The notes below the pieces were generated by a model. It saw only the letters and a program-made list of their open reading frames with translations. It was not told the DNA's origin and searched no databases. Below are positions 28,242-37,255 of a stretch of DNA of 64,000 nt, piece after piece. Both the position numbers and the translations under genes were made by a program. Source of the stretch: CADEED01 sp035995425 (GTDB lineage: Bacteria; Pseudomonadota; Gammaproteobacteria; Steroidobacterales; Steroidobacteraceae). The stretch covers positions 1 to 64,000 of the forward strand of contig DASYKM010000032.1 in NCBI GenBank assembly GCA_035995425.1. Direction: 5' to 3'. The first letter of the stretch is position 1, and each line of letters opens with the position of its first letter.

Positions 28242-31112
28242 CTATTTGCCGAGCAGGCGCATGGCCCGAAGCGACGCCGGCGCTATGAGCTGCGGGGTCT
28301 GCGGGCCGATACGCCGGTCGCGCAGCTGGTTCACGAGCTGCGCTGCCACGCGGAACCACTCTTCGACCGTGACGTTGCCGTCGCGGTCGATATCCACATC
28401 GACACTCGACTCCTTGCCCTTCAGGCCCTCGAGCAACGCATAGGTGAACAGGCCATGCTTGCCCGGCTCGTACTCCTGCGACTCCTCGTTGCCTTGCGCC
28501 GCCAGCACGAACGCGATGCGCGACGAGGCCGAGCGCTTCACCAGCGAATAGTCCTGGAAGTGCCCGGAGATCTGCCGCGCCTGGCAGGTGTCGACGATCA
28601 ACAGCCGGCGCCCCGCCACGTTGCGCAAAGCATCGAACACATCCTGCCAGCCTAACAACGATGCATCCTGCGCCACGGTCCTGCCATTGATGATGGCGTC
28701 GACGTCGGTCCGGGCCGCGTCGCGCGGAATGAAGAAGTAATTGCCGGCGGCGTCGCTGACACCATGCGATGCGAGGAACACCACGACGGTGTCCTCGGCG
28801 CGCGCAGCCGACAGTGATTTGAGCGCGCTCAGGATGCTGGCGCGTAGCGGCAGACGCCCATCGTCATCGAGCGTCTGCACGTGCAGCTTGCTGAAGCGGT
28901 CGGGTGGCATGGCGCGCCAGGCCGCGGCGAACTCCTCGGCATCGCGGGCGCCATAGGACAGCTCCAACCCGGCGTCGAGGTGGGGAAACTTGTTAGCTCC
29001 CACCGCCAGCACGTACAGCTCGCCGACCGGGGTCTCGCGCGGCGTCGCCTCGACGTATTTCTCCGCCGTGCCGAGCGAGCTGCCGTTGAACACCTCGACG
29101 CGGATGTCGTTGTCGCGCGCGGCGATGGGCACTTCGAACTCGCGCACGAAGCGGGTTTTCTCGGCGGCGCGCAGCGTGCGATCCGCGAACGTCGTGACCG
29201 GGATGTCGTTGACGTAGGCCACCACGTCGCGCATCGGCAATCCCAGGCTTTCCGCGCTGACCCGCACGCGGCGCATGCCGAGCGAGCGCGTCGCGGACGG
29301 CAGGACACTCACGCGGATGCGCGGCGGCGCGAAATCGAGCAGTGGCTGATCCGCCGGCGTGGCAGGTACGTCGGCGGCGACGCTGTCGAGCGCCGTGGCG
29401 ATGACCTCGGGCCGATACAGCACCCGCTCGAACTGCACCGCGCGAAAGAAGTCCGGCGCCGTGTCGAGGCCGCGATTGAGCTGCCAGCCGGCGAAGGTGT
29501 CGCCATAGGTGGACGAGGCATAGGTTCCATCGGGAGTCCACGCCAGCCAGCTCTCGCCATCGGCGTGGATGAACAGCGACAGCACCACCGCGCCGTCGCT
29601 GAGTCGATGCCAGGCGATGGTGCCATCGGCGAGCACCACGACCGCGAAACGTTCGTCGCCCGATACGTTCACCGCGCGCACCGCGGTCGCCGTTCGCACC
29701 AGCCACTGCGTCGCGCCGTGTTTGTCCAGCCGGCGCAGCGCCCATTCGGAGCCGAGCAGCACGGTGCCGTGCTTCGGCGCCAGCGCGTACGCGCGCGCGG
29801 TCTCATAGGGTTCGAGCGCGGGCTTCTGGCCGTTGACCAGCGGTCCACCGGCCTCGTTCCAGCGGCTCACCCTGAGAGCCGGCGCTCTAACTACCGCCGC
29901 GTGCAGGTCGGGTGACGATGCCGTCACGCGGGTGAGCGCGCCGCGCGCAATCGAAAAGCGACGCAGCGCGCCGGCGACGGGCGCGATGGCGATCTCGACC
30001 GCCGAGGCATCGGCGGCCACCCGCAACGACTCGGTGGCGGCCCGGTAATCCGGCACTCCCGACAGCAGGATGTACTTGCGCGCCCCTTCGTCGCTCAGCA
30101 TCCCGATGACCGGGTCATCGGCGGCGAACAGGATGTCGCCGGCGCGCGTGATCGCGAGATCGCCGATACGCCCGCGACTCGCCATGAATTGGCGTGGTGC
30201 TTCGTCTTTCAGGAACGACCAGCGGATGAGGTTGGTGTTGCGTCCGGCCTTCGGCTCGCCGGCCACATACACGACGCTCGAATCCGGCGACCAGGCGACC
30301 CGCGTCAGATTCGCGGGCGCGTCCTCGGAGCGCACCTCCAGCGTCTTCACCACCGCGAGATCCGTGGCACGCAGCACGTTCGCCTTGGCCAGGTCGTTGA
30401 ACCCGAGCGCGACGTAGCGGCCGTCCGGCGAATAGCGCACGCCGAAGGGCTGTTTGCCGGCGAGGTCGGCGTCGATGCGGCCTAGCAACTTGAATGACGG
30501 ATCGTAGAGGCGAACGTAGCCATCGAGGCTGGTCGCGACCAATGCGCTCTTTCCGGGCGCCGGGCTGAAGTCGAGCTCCAGCAGCTTGTCGCGATAGGCG
30601 CGATCCTCGGCTTCCTGCGCGCCATCGCTGGCGCGAAACACGCGCAGGCCCTGCGCCATGAGCCCCACGGCGAGGTGCCGGCCGTCGGGCGAGTACTTGA
30701 TGGTGGCAATGACATCCGAAAGACCTCGGATGCGTTTACGGACCTCGCCGGTCTGCGCGTCGAGCAGGTAGACGCAGGCGGTGCCTTCGGCATCCCAGCA
30801 GGTCCAGCCGCCCACCGCGAGCGTGCCGCCATCGGGAGACAGCGCGAGCGCATAGGCCTGGCCCTCGGCCCGCTCACCGGCGGGCAGGCGAAAGGTGTCG
30901 AGCGGCCGGCCATCGGCGATGCGCCAGGCACGCACGGTCTTGTCTTCGGAGGCCGAATAGAAGCGGCCGGAGTTTTCGTCGAGCACCAGCGCGTGGATGA
31001 AGGCGCCGTGTCGGCCCGTGTCGATATGCAGTATGGGCGTGGTGGGCAAAGGCTCGGCGTTCGCGCCACTCAGTGCGACCACACCGAGCAGCGCGAATGC
31101 CAGGCGGATCAC
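28242..31112 (-). CDS. WD40-repeat caspase-family (C14) protein
   Basis: 956 residues with signal peptide (IRLAFALLGVVALSGANA). A WD40-type propeller covers about 25-560 (for example TVRAWRIADGRPLD, KYSPDGRHLAVGLM, WSPDSSVVYVAGE). The C-terminal caspase domain spans about 680-940, with catalytic His783 in FLASHGVSD and Cys843 in LLIVDTCQARQ. An acidic loop VDVDIDRDGNVTVEEWF resembles an EF-hand calcium site. Exported caspases with WD40 parts are uncharacterised; a peptidase or scaffold triggered by ligand binding is plausible. Start overlaps the TpsB stop by four bases. Confidence 0.9.
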   Translation of the reverse strand: MIRLAFALLGVVALSGANAEPLPTTPILHIDTGRHGAFIHALVLDENSGRFYSASEDKTVRAWRIADGRPLDTFRLPAGERAEGQAYALALSPDGGTLAVGGWTCWDAEGTACVYLLDAQTGEVRKRIRGLSDVIATIKYSPDGRHLAVGLMAQGLRVFRASDGAQEAEDRAYRDKLLELDFSPAPGKSALVATSLDGYVRLYDPSFKLLGRIDADLAGKQPFGVRYSPDGRYVALGFNDLAKANVLRATDLAVVKTLEVRSEDAPANLTRVAWSPDSSVVYVAGEPKAGRNTNLIRWSFLKDEAPRQFMASRGRIGDLAITRAGDILFAADDPVIGMLSDEGARKYILLSGVPDYRAATESLRVAADASAVEIAIAPVAGALRRFSIARGALTRVTASSPDLHAAVVRAPALRVSRWNEAGGPLVNGQKPALEPYETARAYALAPKHGTVLLGSEWALRRLDKHGATQWLVRTATAVRAVNVSGDERFAVVVLADGTIAWHRLSDGAVVLSLFIHADGESWLAWTPDGTYASSTYGDTFAGWQLNRGLDTAPDFFRAVQFERVLYRPEVIATALDSVAADVPATPADQPLLDFAPPRIRVSVLPSATRSLGMRRVRVSAESLGLPMRDVVAYVNDIPVTTFADRTLRAAEKTRFVREFEVPIAARDNDIRVEVFNGSSLGTAEKYVEATPRETPVGELYVLAVGANKFPHLDAGLELSYGARDAEEFAAAWRAMPPDRFSKLHVQTLDDDGRLPLRASILSALKSLSAARAEDTVVVFLASHGVSDAAGNYFFIPRDAARTDVDAIINGRTVAQDASLLGWQDVFDALRNVAGRRLLIVDTCQARQISGHFQDYSLVKRSASSRIAFVLAAQGNEESQEYEPGKHGLFTYALLEGLKGKESSVDVDIDRDGNVTVEEWFRVAAQLVNQLRDRRIGPQTPQLIAPASLRAMRLLGK

Positions 31113-32800
31113 AAGCTGACCAGCAACCCGAGAAAGACCCGTGCGTCGCGATTACCTTCCGCCGCCACATCGTGATCGAGCGGCGCCGCGAACTCGACGA
31201 AGCCCTGCCATGCGCCGCCCTCACCCGAGAAGCGCAGGCCGGCGCCCGCCGAAGTTGCGTGCTCGCGCGCCAGTTCGTTGATGGGGTCGAGGCGTCGCAC
31301 CTGGCCCCAGTCATAGAAGCCATAGACCGTGTAGGCCGTGAGGCGCAGCGCCGGCAGTGCGCCTGCGTAGCGCAACTCGAACTTCGCCGCCTCGCCGGAA
31401 TCCCCCGCCAACTCTGAAGGGTCATAGCCGCGCCCGAAGTCGTCACCGCCGACGGCAAACAACTCCGGCGCCAGCAACGTATCGAAGGCGTGCTGCGCCG
31501 AAGCGGCGAGCAGCGCGGACCAGTGTCCGCCGAGGGACTGCAGCCGCGCGGCGTACAACGTCACCTTGCTGAAATCGGCGCGGCCGCTTTCGCGCGACAG
31601 CGGATTGTCGGGCGCGCCGACCAGGCGCGCGCCGAGTGAGTCGAGGCCCTGGGAATATTCGACGTCGAGCGTCGTCACGCCGCGGGCGCCGTCGGCCCAG
31701 TCGAACTCGGCGCCGATGCGGGCCGCGCGGATCCGGTCCTCGGACAATGGCAGGCTCGAGAACTCGCTGTGGCCATCGAAGGTGGTGAGCGAAGCGCGCA
31801 GATTGAGGTTCACCGCCCGCGAGCGATACACCGGCAGGCCGATCTGCAGACTGCCGGCCAGCGATTCCGCTTCCAGATCTGCGGTGGTGATGTTCTCGGC
31901 CTTGCCCGGCTTGGACCGCGCGCCGGTGGCGCCGATGTTCCAATACATTCCGTCGTGGCCCAGCGGCGTGCCAAACCCGACGCCGGCGTAGCTCAGGCGA
32001 TTGCTGAGACTCGAGCCACCCTTGAAAGAAAGATGATCCCAGTGGCCCATGAGCCCATAGACATCGAAGTCGAGCGTCATGCGTTCGCTGCCGAGCGCGC
32101 GGCTGTTACGGTTGTTAGCCGCCACCGCGAGCGTCACGTCGTCGCGCGCGAAGTCGACGATGAGATCCGCGGCGCCGGTCTGGTCCGCGGATGGCACCAG
32201 CGTGCCGCGAGCCGCCACGTGGCCGAGGTCGTTCATGAGCAGCAGGCCGCGTTCGAGCACATGCGCGGTGAGCGGGCGCGCCGCGCGCAACCGCGCCGAG
32301 TACGCCGCCAGCAGCGCATCGTCCGCCGGAACCTTGCCGCGGTACTGAACCTGCGCGATGAATCCTTCGACCGCGAGCAGTTTCACTTTCCCGTCGACGA
32401 CGCCCTGCGCCGGCACCAGCACCTGCGACAGCACGTAGCCGTCATTGCGGTAGCGTGCGGTGAGCTGGTTCGCCAGCGCGAACAGGCGGCCGACATCGAT
32501 TTCAGTGCCAATCAGGTTCTTGTAGGTCGCGTCGAGCTCGCCCGGCTTGTAGACAGTCGCGCCTTCAATGGTGACCGAGCGCAGCACGAACTTGAGCTGG
32601 CTCGCATCGTCGGGCGCGACCTGTTGGGGAGTCGGCGGCGCCACGCGCAGGGAATCGTGCTGCGGGACGCGCATGCGTTCGAGGCTGCGCTGAATCTGCC
32701 CCGGTTCGACGCCCGATGGAATGGTGACCTGCGCCCAGGCCGCGCCGGTAGTTAGCGTGAGCAGCAGCGTGGCGAACCGGTGTGTGTTGGATGACTTCAT
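31109..32800 (-). CDS. TpsB outer-membrane transporter (ShlB/FhaC/HecB family)
   Basis: 563 residues. Signal peptide to AAWAQ; an N-terminal plug-helix-like stretch with SLERMRVPQHDSLR; POTRA domains from about 70 (LRSVTIEGATVYKPGEL, GYVLSQVLVPAQGV, DGKVKLLAVEGFIAQVQYRG); then a 16-strand-type barrel ending VFLGLLVSL. It should export a TpsA partner through the outer membrane. The best partner is the protein at 34492-36537, 1.7 kb away. Operon with the DUF4384 gene (21 bp upstream) and caspase gene (4-bp overlap). Confidence 0.9.
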   Translation of the reverse strand: MKSSNTHRFATLLLTLTTGAAWAQVTIPSGVEPGQIQRSLERMRVPQHDSLRVAPPTPQQVAPDDASQLKFVLRSVTIEGATVYKPGELDATYKNLIGTEIDVGRLFALANQLTARYRNDGYVLSQVLVPAQGVVDGKVKLLAVEGFIAQVQYRGKVPADDALLAAYSARLRAARPLTAHVLERGLLLMNDLGHVAARGTLVPSADQTGAADLIVDFARDDVTLAVAANNRNSRALGSERMTLDFDVYGLMGHWDHLSFKGGSSLSNRLSYAGVGFGTPLGHDGMYWNIGATGARSKPGKAENITTADLEAESLAGSLQIGLPVYRSRAVNLNLRASLTTFDGHSEFSSLPLSEDRIRAARIGAEFDWADGARGVTTLDVEYSQGLDSLGARLVGAPDNPLSRESGRADFSKVTLYAARLQSLGGHWSALLAASAQHAFDTLLAPELFAVGGDDFGRGYDPSELAGDSGEAAKFELRYAGALPALRLTAYTVYGFYDWGQVRRLDPINELAREHATSAGAGLRFSGEGGAWQGFVEFAAPLDHDVAAEGNRDARVFLGLLVSL

Positions 32801-32821
32801 GGCGATTTCCGGTTTGCAGGG

Positions 32822-33931
32822 CTAGAGGTGGTGCAAGGTGATGGTGACCTGGCGCGGCGCGAACTGGCCCGAGCTCATTTCATTGGCGCTGATGGGGTCG
32901 AGCGCGAAACTGGTGCCGCCCTCCATCGAAACCTTCTTGATGTCGCGCGTCTTTCGCGGCTTGATGCCGCGCGTGATCACGTCGTTGCAGGAAGCGATCT
33001 GCGGACCCATGGCCGGGCTCGAGGTGTCCTGTGATTTCACGATGTCACGCGTGACGGACATCATCGTCTCCGTCACGCAGGGCGACAGGCGCAGGATCAG
33101 GGTTTCCTCGCCGGTCAGGTTGGTGAACTCATACGGGCCCAGGGACGCGAGCTCGCCGGCCGCCACATTGATGTTGTCGATCTGCGCGTTCTGGCCGGCG
33201 GCGTTCACGTTGAACACGTCGACGCGGCCCGGCAGTGCCGGACGGTAGTACACGCGGAACTGATCGCCGGTGCGAAACGAGTAGGTCGCCGGATCCACCG
33301 CGGTGGTGGCGCCATTCGCGCTCACCAGGTGGATCTCGAAAGCGATGCCGGCGTACATCTGCGACTTGTTAGTCTGCCCGCCACCGCCCGGGTCGCCGGT
33401 GCCCTGCCCCATGTTCGGATCCGGTGAATACGGCGACGGCTGTGTCACCTGCGGACTGCCGCCCATGGATCCGTCCGCGCCGGGAAACGGGACGCCGTTG
33501 GGAAGCGCGTTCGGGTCGTAGGCCGGCGGCAGGGACGTGGGCACTGGATATCCACCGACATTCTGCGGCTGCGGCGGCGCATAACCCTGAGGTTGCGTGT
33601 ATCCCTGAGGTTGCGCGTATCCCTGCGTCGGTGGCATCGCCTGCTTCATGCGGCGGCGATCGAACCAGTCGCGCAACGCGCCGGTCAGTCCATCGGCCAC
33701 CACCACCATCGCGCCGGAACCGGTGGCCTGCGCCACCTGCAGCAGGCTCGCGGCGAACTGACTGCGCATGGTTTGTTTGGGGCTCGGCGCCGACACCATG
33801 CCGTTCGCCGGAGGGTAAGCGGCGGGCTGTGGATACTGAGGATAATTGGCGTTGGGGTCGGTGCCTTGCGCATGCACGGTTGCCGCGGTCGCGAGAGCCA
33901 GCGCGATGAATAAAACCTTTGAGTTCTGCAT
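32822..33931 (-). CDS. Exported DUF4384-like protein
   Basis: 369 residues with signal peptide (QNSKVLFIALALATAATVHAQ). A Pro/Gln/Tyr-rich central part contains three tandem copies of PQGY-type units (GYAQPQGYTQPQGYAPPQ). About 205-300 resembles DUF4384: YSFRTGDQFRVYYRPALPGRVDVFN, then GELASLGPYEFTNLTGEETLIL. DUF4384 domains accompany caspases, Ser/Thr kinases and secretion proteins in other bacteria, which fits this operon. First gene of DUF4384-TpsB-caspase. Confidence 0.78.
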   Translation of the reverse strand: MQNSKVLFIALALATAATVHAQGTDPNANYPQYPQPAAYPPANGMVSAPSPKQTMRSQFAASLLQVAQATGSGAMVVVADGLTGALRDWFDRRRMKQAMPPTQGYAQPQGYTQPQGYAPPQPQNVGGYPVPTSLPPAYDPNALPNGVPFPGADGSMGGSPQVTQPSPYSPDPNMGQGTGDPGGGGQTNKSQMYAGIAFEIHLVSANGATTAVDPATYSFRTGDQFRVYYRPALPGRVDVFNVNAAGQNAQIDNINVAAGELASLGPYEFTNLTGEETLILRLSPCVTETMMSVTRDIVKSQDTSSPAMGPQIASCNDVITRGIKPRKTRDIKKVSMEGGTSFALDPISANEMSSGQFAPRQVTITLHHL

Positions 33932-33963
33932 GTGTGCGTCCCCGAGCTGTCTTGTCTAAGAGT

Positions 33964-33993
33964 GAATACGAAATCGAAGGGGCCGGATGGACA
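33964..33993 (-). promoter_or_regulatory. ECF-type promoter of the DUF4384-TpsB-caspase operon
   Basis: Minus strand TGTCCA (33993-33988), 17-bp spacer, CGTATTC (33970-33964). Predicted start about 26 nt before the ATG at 33931. It sits back to back with a plus-strand copy at 34005-34033; the two -35 boxes are separated by 11 bp. Confidence 0.8.
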
Positions 33994-34004
33994 TCGCCCG
34001 GCAT

Positions 34005-34033
34005 TGTCCGGACGACGCCCCGCAATGCGTATC
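34005..34033 (+). promoter_or_regulatory. ECF-type promoter of the orphan kinase-domain gene
   Basis: TGTCCG (34005-34010), 17-bp spacer, CGTATC (34028-34033). A start site 6-8 bp downstream falls at about 34040, only a few bases before the ATG at 34043, so the message would be leaderless or nearly so. One base of the -35 differs from the other copies. Confidence 0.68.
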
Positions 34034-34042
34034 ACTGAAGAT

Positions 34043-34489
34043 ATGAAGCGAGATGAACGCGACTATTTTCTTTTGTCCAAACTTCTCGATGAGGGGCTGG
34101 ATCGCCCCCGCGAAGACCGGCGCCGCTGGCTCGAACAGCTGCCGCCCGCTCACGCCGCGCTGAAGCCGCAGCTCACGCGCATGCTGCTCACGCAATTGCG
34201 TGACGAGGCCGACGACCTGCTGGCGGTGGCGAAACTCATTCGCGCCGCGCTGCTCGACCTGGCGGCTTTCAAGGAGTCGATGCTGTCGCAGCGCAAGACG
34301 CTGGCGGTGGCCGCCGGATTACTCGATGGCGGCCCACGCAATTCTCATGAGCGCGTGGAAGCCCTGGCCGACGCCGCGCGCGCCATCGGCGCGCACGATG
34401 AGCTGGCGGTGGCGATGCGCCAGAAGCTGCTGGTCGAGCTCATCCACCAGTACCAGGACATCCTGCGCGAGACGTTCCGCAAGGACTGA
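34043..34489 (+). CDS. Small protein related to the N-terminal domain of the Ser/Thr kinase
   Basis: 148 residues from ATG 34043 (a Met at 34025 lies before the predicted transcript start). The first 66 residues align without gaps to the kinase at 22716-25442: MKRD, LLSKLLDEGLD versus MLSKLLDDALE, RRWLEQLP versus ETWIEGLP, and LKPQL versus LKPTL. No kinase motifs follow; the rest is helical (QRKTLAVAAGLLDGG, LLVELIHQYQDIL). It could compete for or bring a kinase partner; that is inference. It converges on TpsA, with stops 2 bp apart. Confidence 0.72.
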   Translation: MKRDERDYFLLSKLLDEGLDRPREDRRRWLEQLPPAHAALKPQLTRMLLTQLRDEADDLLAVAKLIRAALLDLAAFKESMLSQRKTLAVAAGLLDGGPRNSHERVEALADAARAIGAHDELAVAMRQKLLVELIHQYQDILRETFRKD

Positions 34490-34491
34490 CG

Positions 34492-36537
34492 CTATTTGCA
34501 GGCGTCGCGGCTATACGGCGAGCGGCATAGATAGTCGGCGATCTGCGTGTCGCCCACGCCGCCGCGCGGCGCCAGCACATGAAAGTTGGCGTTGAAGACG
34601 TCGACACTGGCGCCGCCTGCCGAAGACGAACGTCCCAGGTCCGCGAGCTGTCCGACGCCCGGTCCGCCCACCCACAGAGTCATGGTGCCGATGTCATTCA
34701 CGCCGCGGCTCGATTGACCGTTGGCGTGATCGCTGGCGCTCGCCAGCACCACGTCGGTGGTCGACTGCGTGACGAGGTTGTTCACCGCGCCGCTGTCGAG
34801 CGGCTGCGCACTCAGCGTGATGGGAATCGCGCCCAGCGCATCGGCGCTGCCCGCGACCAGGCTCGACGGCGCGCCGCCCGTGGGGCGAAGCGTGCCGACG
34901 GGATGTTCCTTTTCGCTCGCGAAGATGTTCGACCCCGGACCGCCGATCGGTGGCAGGTCCGCGTCGTAGGTGTGGTCTCCCTCGTTGACCTCGGCGGCGT
35001 AAGCATGAAACAGCAGCGGGAAGTCGGTCTGGCGATGATTGCCATCACCGTCTTTATTCCTGACGTAGTTGCGCGTGCCCAGCGCCGGATCTGCATCGTA
35101 GATAGCGCGGGTCACATCGATCGGAATCTGGTTCGCGGTATCGCGCAAGTCGATGGACACGGCCGCGTTCACGTCGAGCGTGTTGCCGATCGCGGCAATG
35201 AAGCCCGGAGTCTGGCCTTCGCCACTTCTCGCCTGGAGATTCGCGCTCGCCGCGAGCTGCGTGAGGCCGTTGTTGGAGATCGTCTCGATGGTGCCGGCCT
35301 GCGCCAGCGAACTGGCGTTGACACTGAGACGGCCCGCGACCGTGGTGCCTGCCGCCGAATACGCGCGCACCACGCCACCGGCGCCGGTGCCGCCGCTGCC
35401 ATCGGCCGCGCAGGTCGCCGTACCGCACGCCAGCGCCTGCGAACCAGCGTCCACGGCGATGCGTTGAGTCTCAGTATTTGCAGTGCCACTTGCGTAACTG
35501 CCGCCGAGGATGACGCGTCCGCCACCGCCCACGCCCGAGGCGTTGGCGAGCGCGGTGTTAGTCAGATGGACGTTGCCACCGATGACTTCGATCTCGCCGC
35601 CGGCGACACCGGCTACGGCCGAGGAGACGTCGGCAGTGCCGCTGATCGTGATCGATCCACTCCCCAGCAGATCGATGGAACCCCGCTGGTTCGCCGCGAT
35701 GCTGCGGGCACGAACGACGCCGGAGAGATTGATGGCGTCGTTGACGAGGCCCGCCGCTGCCGGCACCGACAACAGAACCACGCGACCACCGTCGGCAGTG
35801 AGCTGGCCGCCGGCCGTCACCTGCGCGGAGAGCGGCGCGCCGTTGGCATCTTGCAACGACGCCGCGACCGAATCGTTGAGTGCCAGCCGCACCAGGTCAT
35901 CGCCCGCCAGATCGAGCGTGAAGTGCGTGGCCGAGGCGAGCTCGATGGTCCCGAGCCGCGCGGTAATCGTGCCGGTATTCTTGACTCCGGGTGCGACCAG
36001 CGCCACCAGGCCGCCATCGGCGACCGTGATCGTGCCGGCGTTGACGATCGAGGCCGAGCCCGCGCGGGTAGTGAGCTGATCGAAACGGTAGCGGCCGTCG
36101 ACGGGGTCGGCCATGAAATCCGCGGTCGCGATGTTGGCCGTGGTCGCGAACAACGAGCCTGCATTGATCGTGGCGCCGGCCGAAATGAAGACGCCGTTGG
36201 GATTCACTAGATAGACCTGGCCGTTCGCGCGCAGCGAACCGGCGAGCGTCGAAGCCTGTGTTCCGGTCACCCGGTTGAGCACCGCCGACTGCGCCCCCGG
36301 CTGCACGAAGGTCACCGATTCCGCCGGCGCGGTGCTGAACGAGCGCCAGTCGATGACCGCGCGATTGGATGTTTGCGTAATCGTGGTGCTGGTGCCGGAC
36401 TGCGCGATGCTCGCGGTACCCGCCTTCACTGCGCCCCCGGTCGGGCCGGCGTTCGCCGCGCTGCTGATGGCCAATCCAGCCACGGCCATTCCCGCAACGA
36501 CAATGGCGGCTGGCTGCAACAGGGGGATGCTTCTCAT
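34492..36537 (-). CDS. TpsA-type exoprotein (filamentous haemagglutinin family, short)
   Basis: 681 residues from ATG 36537. Signal peptide (IVVAGMAVAGLAISSAANA), then a TPS secretion domain with SNRAVIDWRSFS, VTGTQASTLAGSLRANG and the signature YLVNPNGVFISAG. The rest is beta-helix-like repeats (GTITVADGGLVALVAPGV, GEIEVIGGNVHLTNT). The end is CRSPYSRDACK: two Cys ten residues apart, like the C-terminal Cys pair that tethers HMW1 to its transporter. It is probably exported by the TpsB at 31109 and kept on the surface. Confidence 0.88.
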   Translation of the reverse strand: MRSIPLLQPAAIVVAGMAVAGLAISSAANAGPTGGAVKAGTASIAQSGTSTTITQTSNRAVIDWRSFSTAPAESVTFVQPGAQSAVLNRVTGTQASTLAGSLRANGQVYLVNPNGVFISAGATINAGSLFATTANIATADFMADPVDGRYRFDQLTTRAGSASIVNAGTITVADGGLVALVAPGVKNTGTITARLGTIELASATHFTLDLAGDDLVRLALNDSVAASLQDANGAPLSAQVTAGGQLTADGGRVVLLSVPAAAGLVNDAINLSGVVRARSIAANQRGSIDLLGSGSITISGTADVSSAVAGVAGGEIEVIGGNVHLTNTALANASGVGGGGRVILGGSYASGTANTETQRIAVDAGSQALACGTATCAADGSGGTGAGGVVRAYSAAGTTVAGRLSVNASSLAQAGTIETISNNGLTQLAASANLQARSGEGQTPGFIAAIGNTLDVNAAVSIDLRDTANQIPIDVTRAIYDADPALGTRNYVRNKDGDGNHRQTDFPLLFHAYAAEVNEGDHTYDADLPPIGGPGSNIFASEKEHPVGTLRPTGGAPSSLVAGSADALGAIPITLSAQPLDSGAVNNLVTQSTTDVVLASASDHANGQSSRGVNDIGTMTLWVGGPGVGQLADLGRSSSAGGASVDVFNANFHVLAPRGGVGDTQIADYLCRSPYSRDACK

Positions 36538-36603
36538 GGCGGACTCCGGCGTTGATATGTCGCAGACGCGCGCGCAAATCGCGCCCACGCCCGTCTCATA
36601 GAT

Positions 36604-36633
36604 GGATACGTAATGGCGGCGCCCGATTGGACA
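36604..36633 (-). promoter_or_regulatory. ECF-type promoter of TpsA
   Basis: Minus strand TGTCCA (36633-36628), 17-bp spacer, CGTATCC (36610-36604). Leader of about 60 nt to the ATG at 36537. It lies in the divergent region shared with the sigma factor gene at 36689. Confidence 0.82.
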
Positions 36634-36688
36634 ATCGGCGGCGTTTTTCGTGTGTCGCCGCGGTGGCGATGAGGGATACTCGCGGCCG

Positions 36689-37255
36689 ATGACAGGTGAG
36701 AGCACAAGCGGTGTCACGGACATGCTGGCGGCGGCGGGCCAGGGAGACCGCGTCGCCATCGGGCAGCTGTATTCCATTCTGTATCCCGAGCTGCACGCGC
36801 TCGCGCACCAGCGAGTGCGCAACATGTACAACCTCAACGTGCTCGACACCACCTCGCTGGTGCACGAGTCATATCTGCGGCTGGTCAAGGGCGGCAAGCT
36901 CGCGGTCGAGAATCGCAAGCATTTTCTCGGCTATGCCGCGCAGGTCATGCGCTCGGTGGTCGTGGATTTCATCCGCAACGCCAACGCGCAGCGGCGCGGT
37001 GGCGATGAGCTGCACGTGACACTCAACTCCAATCTCGTCGACTCGGTCGAGTGCCCGGCCGACGAAATCATCCGCCTGCATGAGTTCCTCAACGAGCTCG
37101 CAACGGTGGACGCGCGCCTGGTCAGCGTGGTCGAAATGCGTTACTTCGCGGCGCTCGAGAACGACGAGATCGCCGAGTGCCTCGGCGTGACTACGCGCAC
37201 CGTGCGACGCGACCTCGAGAAAGCGCGCCTGCTGTTGCGCGACTCGGCCGAATAA
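36689..37255 (+). CDS. ECF sigma factor of the kinase-associated class (ECF43-like)
   Basis: 188 residues from ATG 36689. It has the layout of the TIGR02999/PF07638 class: QLYSILYPELHALAHQRVR, region 2.2 LDTTSLVHESYLRLVKG, region 2.3/2.4 FLGYAAQVMRSVVVDFIRN, region 4 VVEMRYFAALENDEIAECLG with TTRTVRRDLEKARLLL. Where other ECF factors have acidic residues in 2.2, it has Thr-Thr-Ser. In Vibrio EcfP (ECF43) such a factor works only after phosphorylation by kinase PknT. No anti-sigma gene is adjacent. The start lies 152 bp from TpsA, transcribed away from it. Confidence 0.85.
   Translation: MTGESTSGVTDMLAAAGQGDRVAIGQLYSILYPELHALAHQRVRNMYNLNVLDTTSLVHESYLRLVKGGKLAVENRKHFLGYAAQVMRSVVVDFIRNANAQRRGGDELHVTLNSNLVDSVECPADEIIRLHEFLNELATVDARLVSVVEMRYFAALENDEIAECLGVTTRTVRRDLEKARLLLRDSAE

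Noticed and set aside
36664..36680. A GGATAC close to the sigma factor start, suggesting autoregulation
   Set aside because: There is no TGTCC box at 16-17 bp on either strand, and the orientation would be wrong for the sigma gene.
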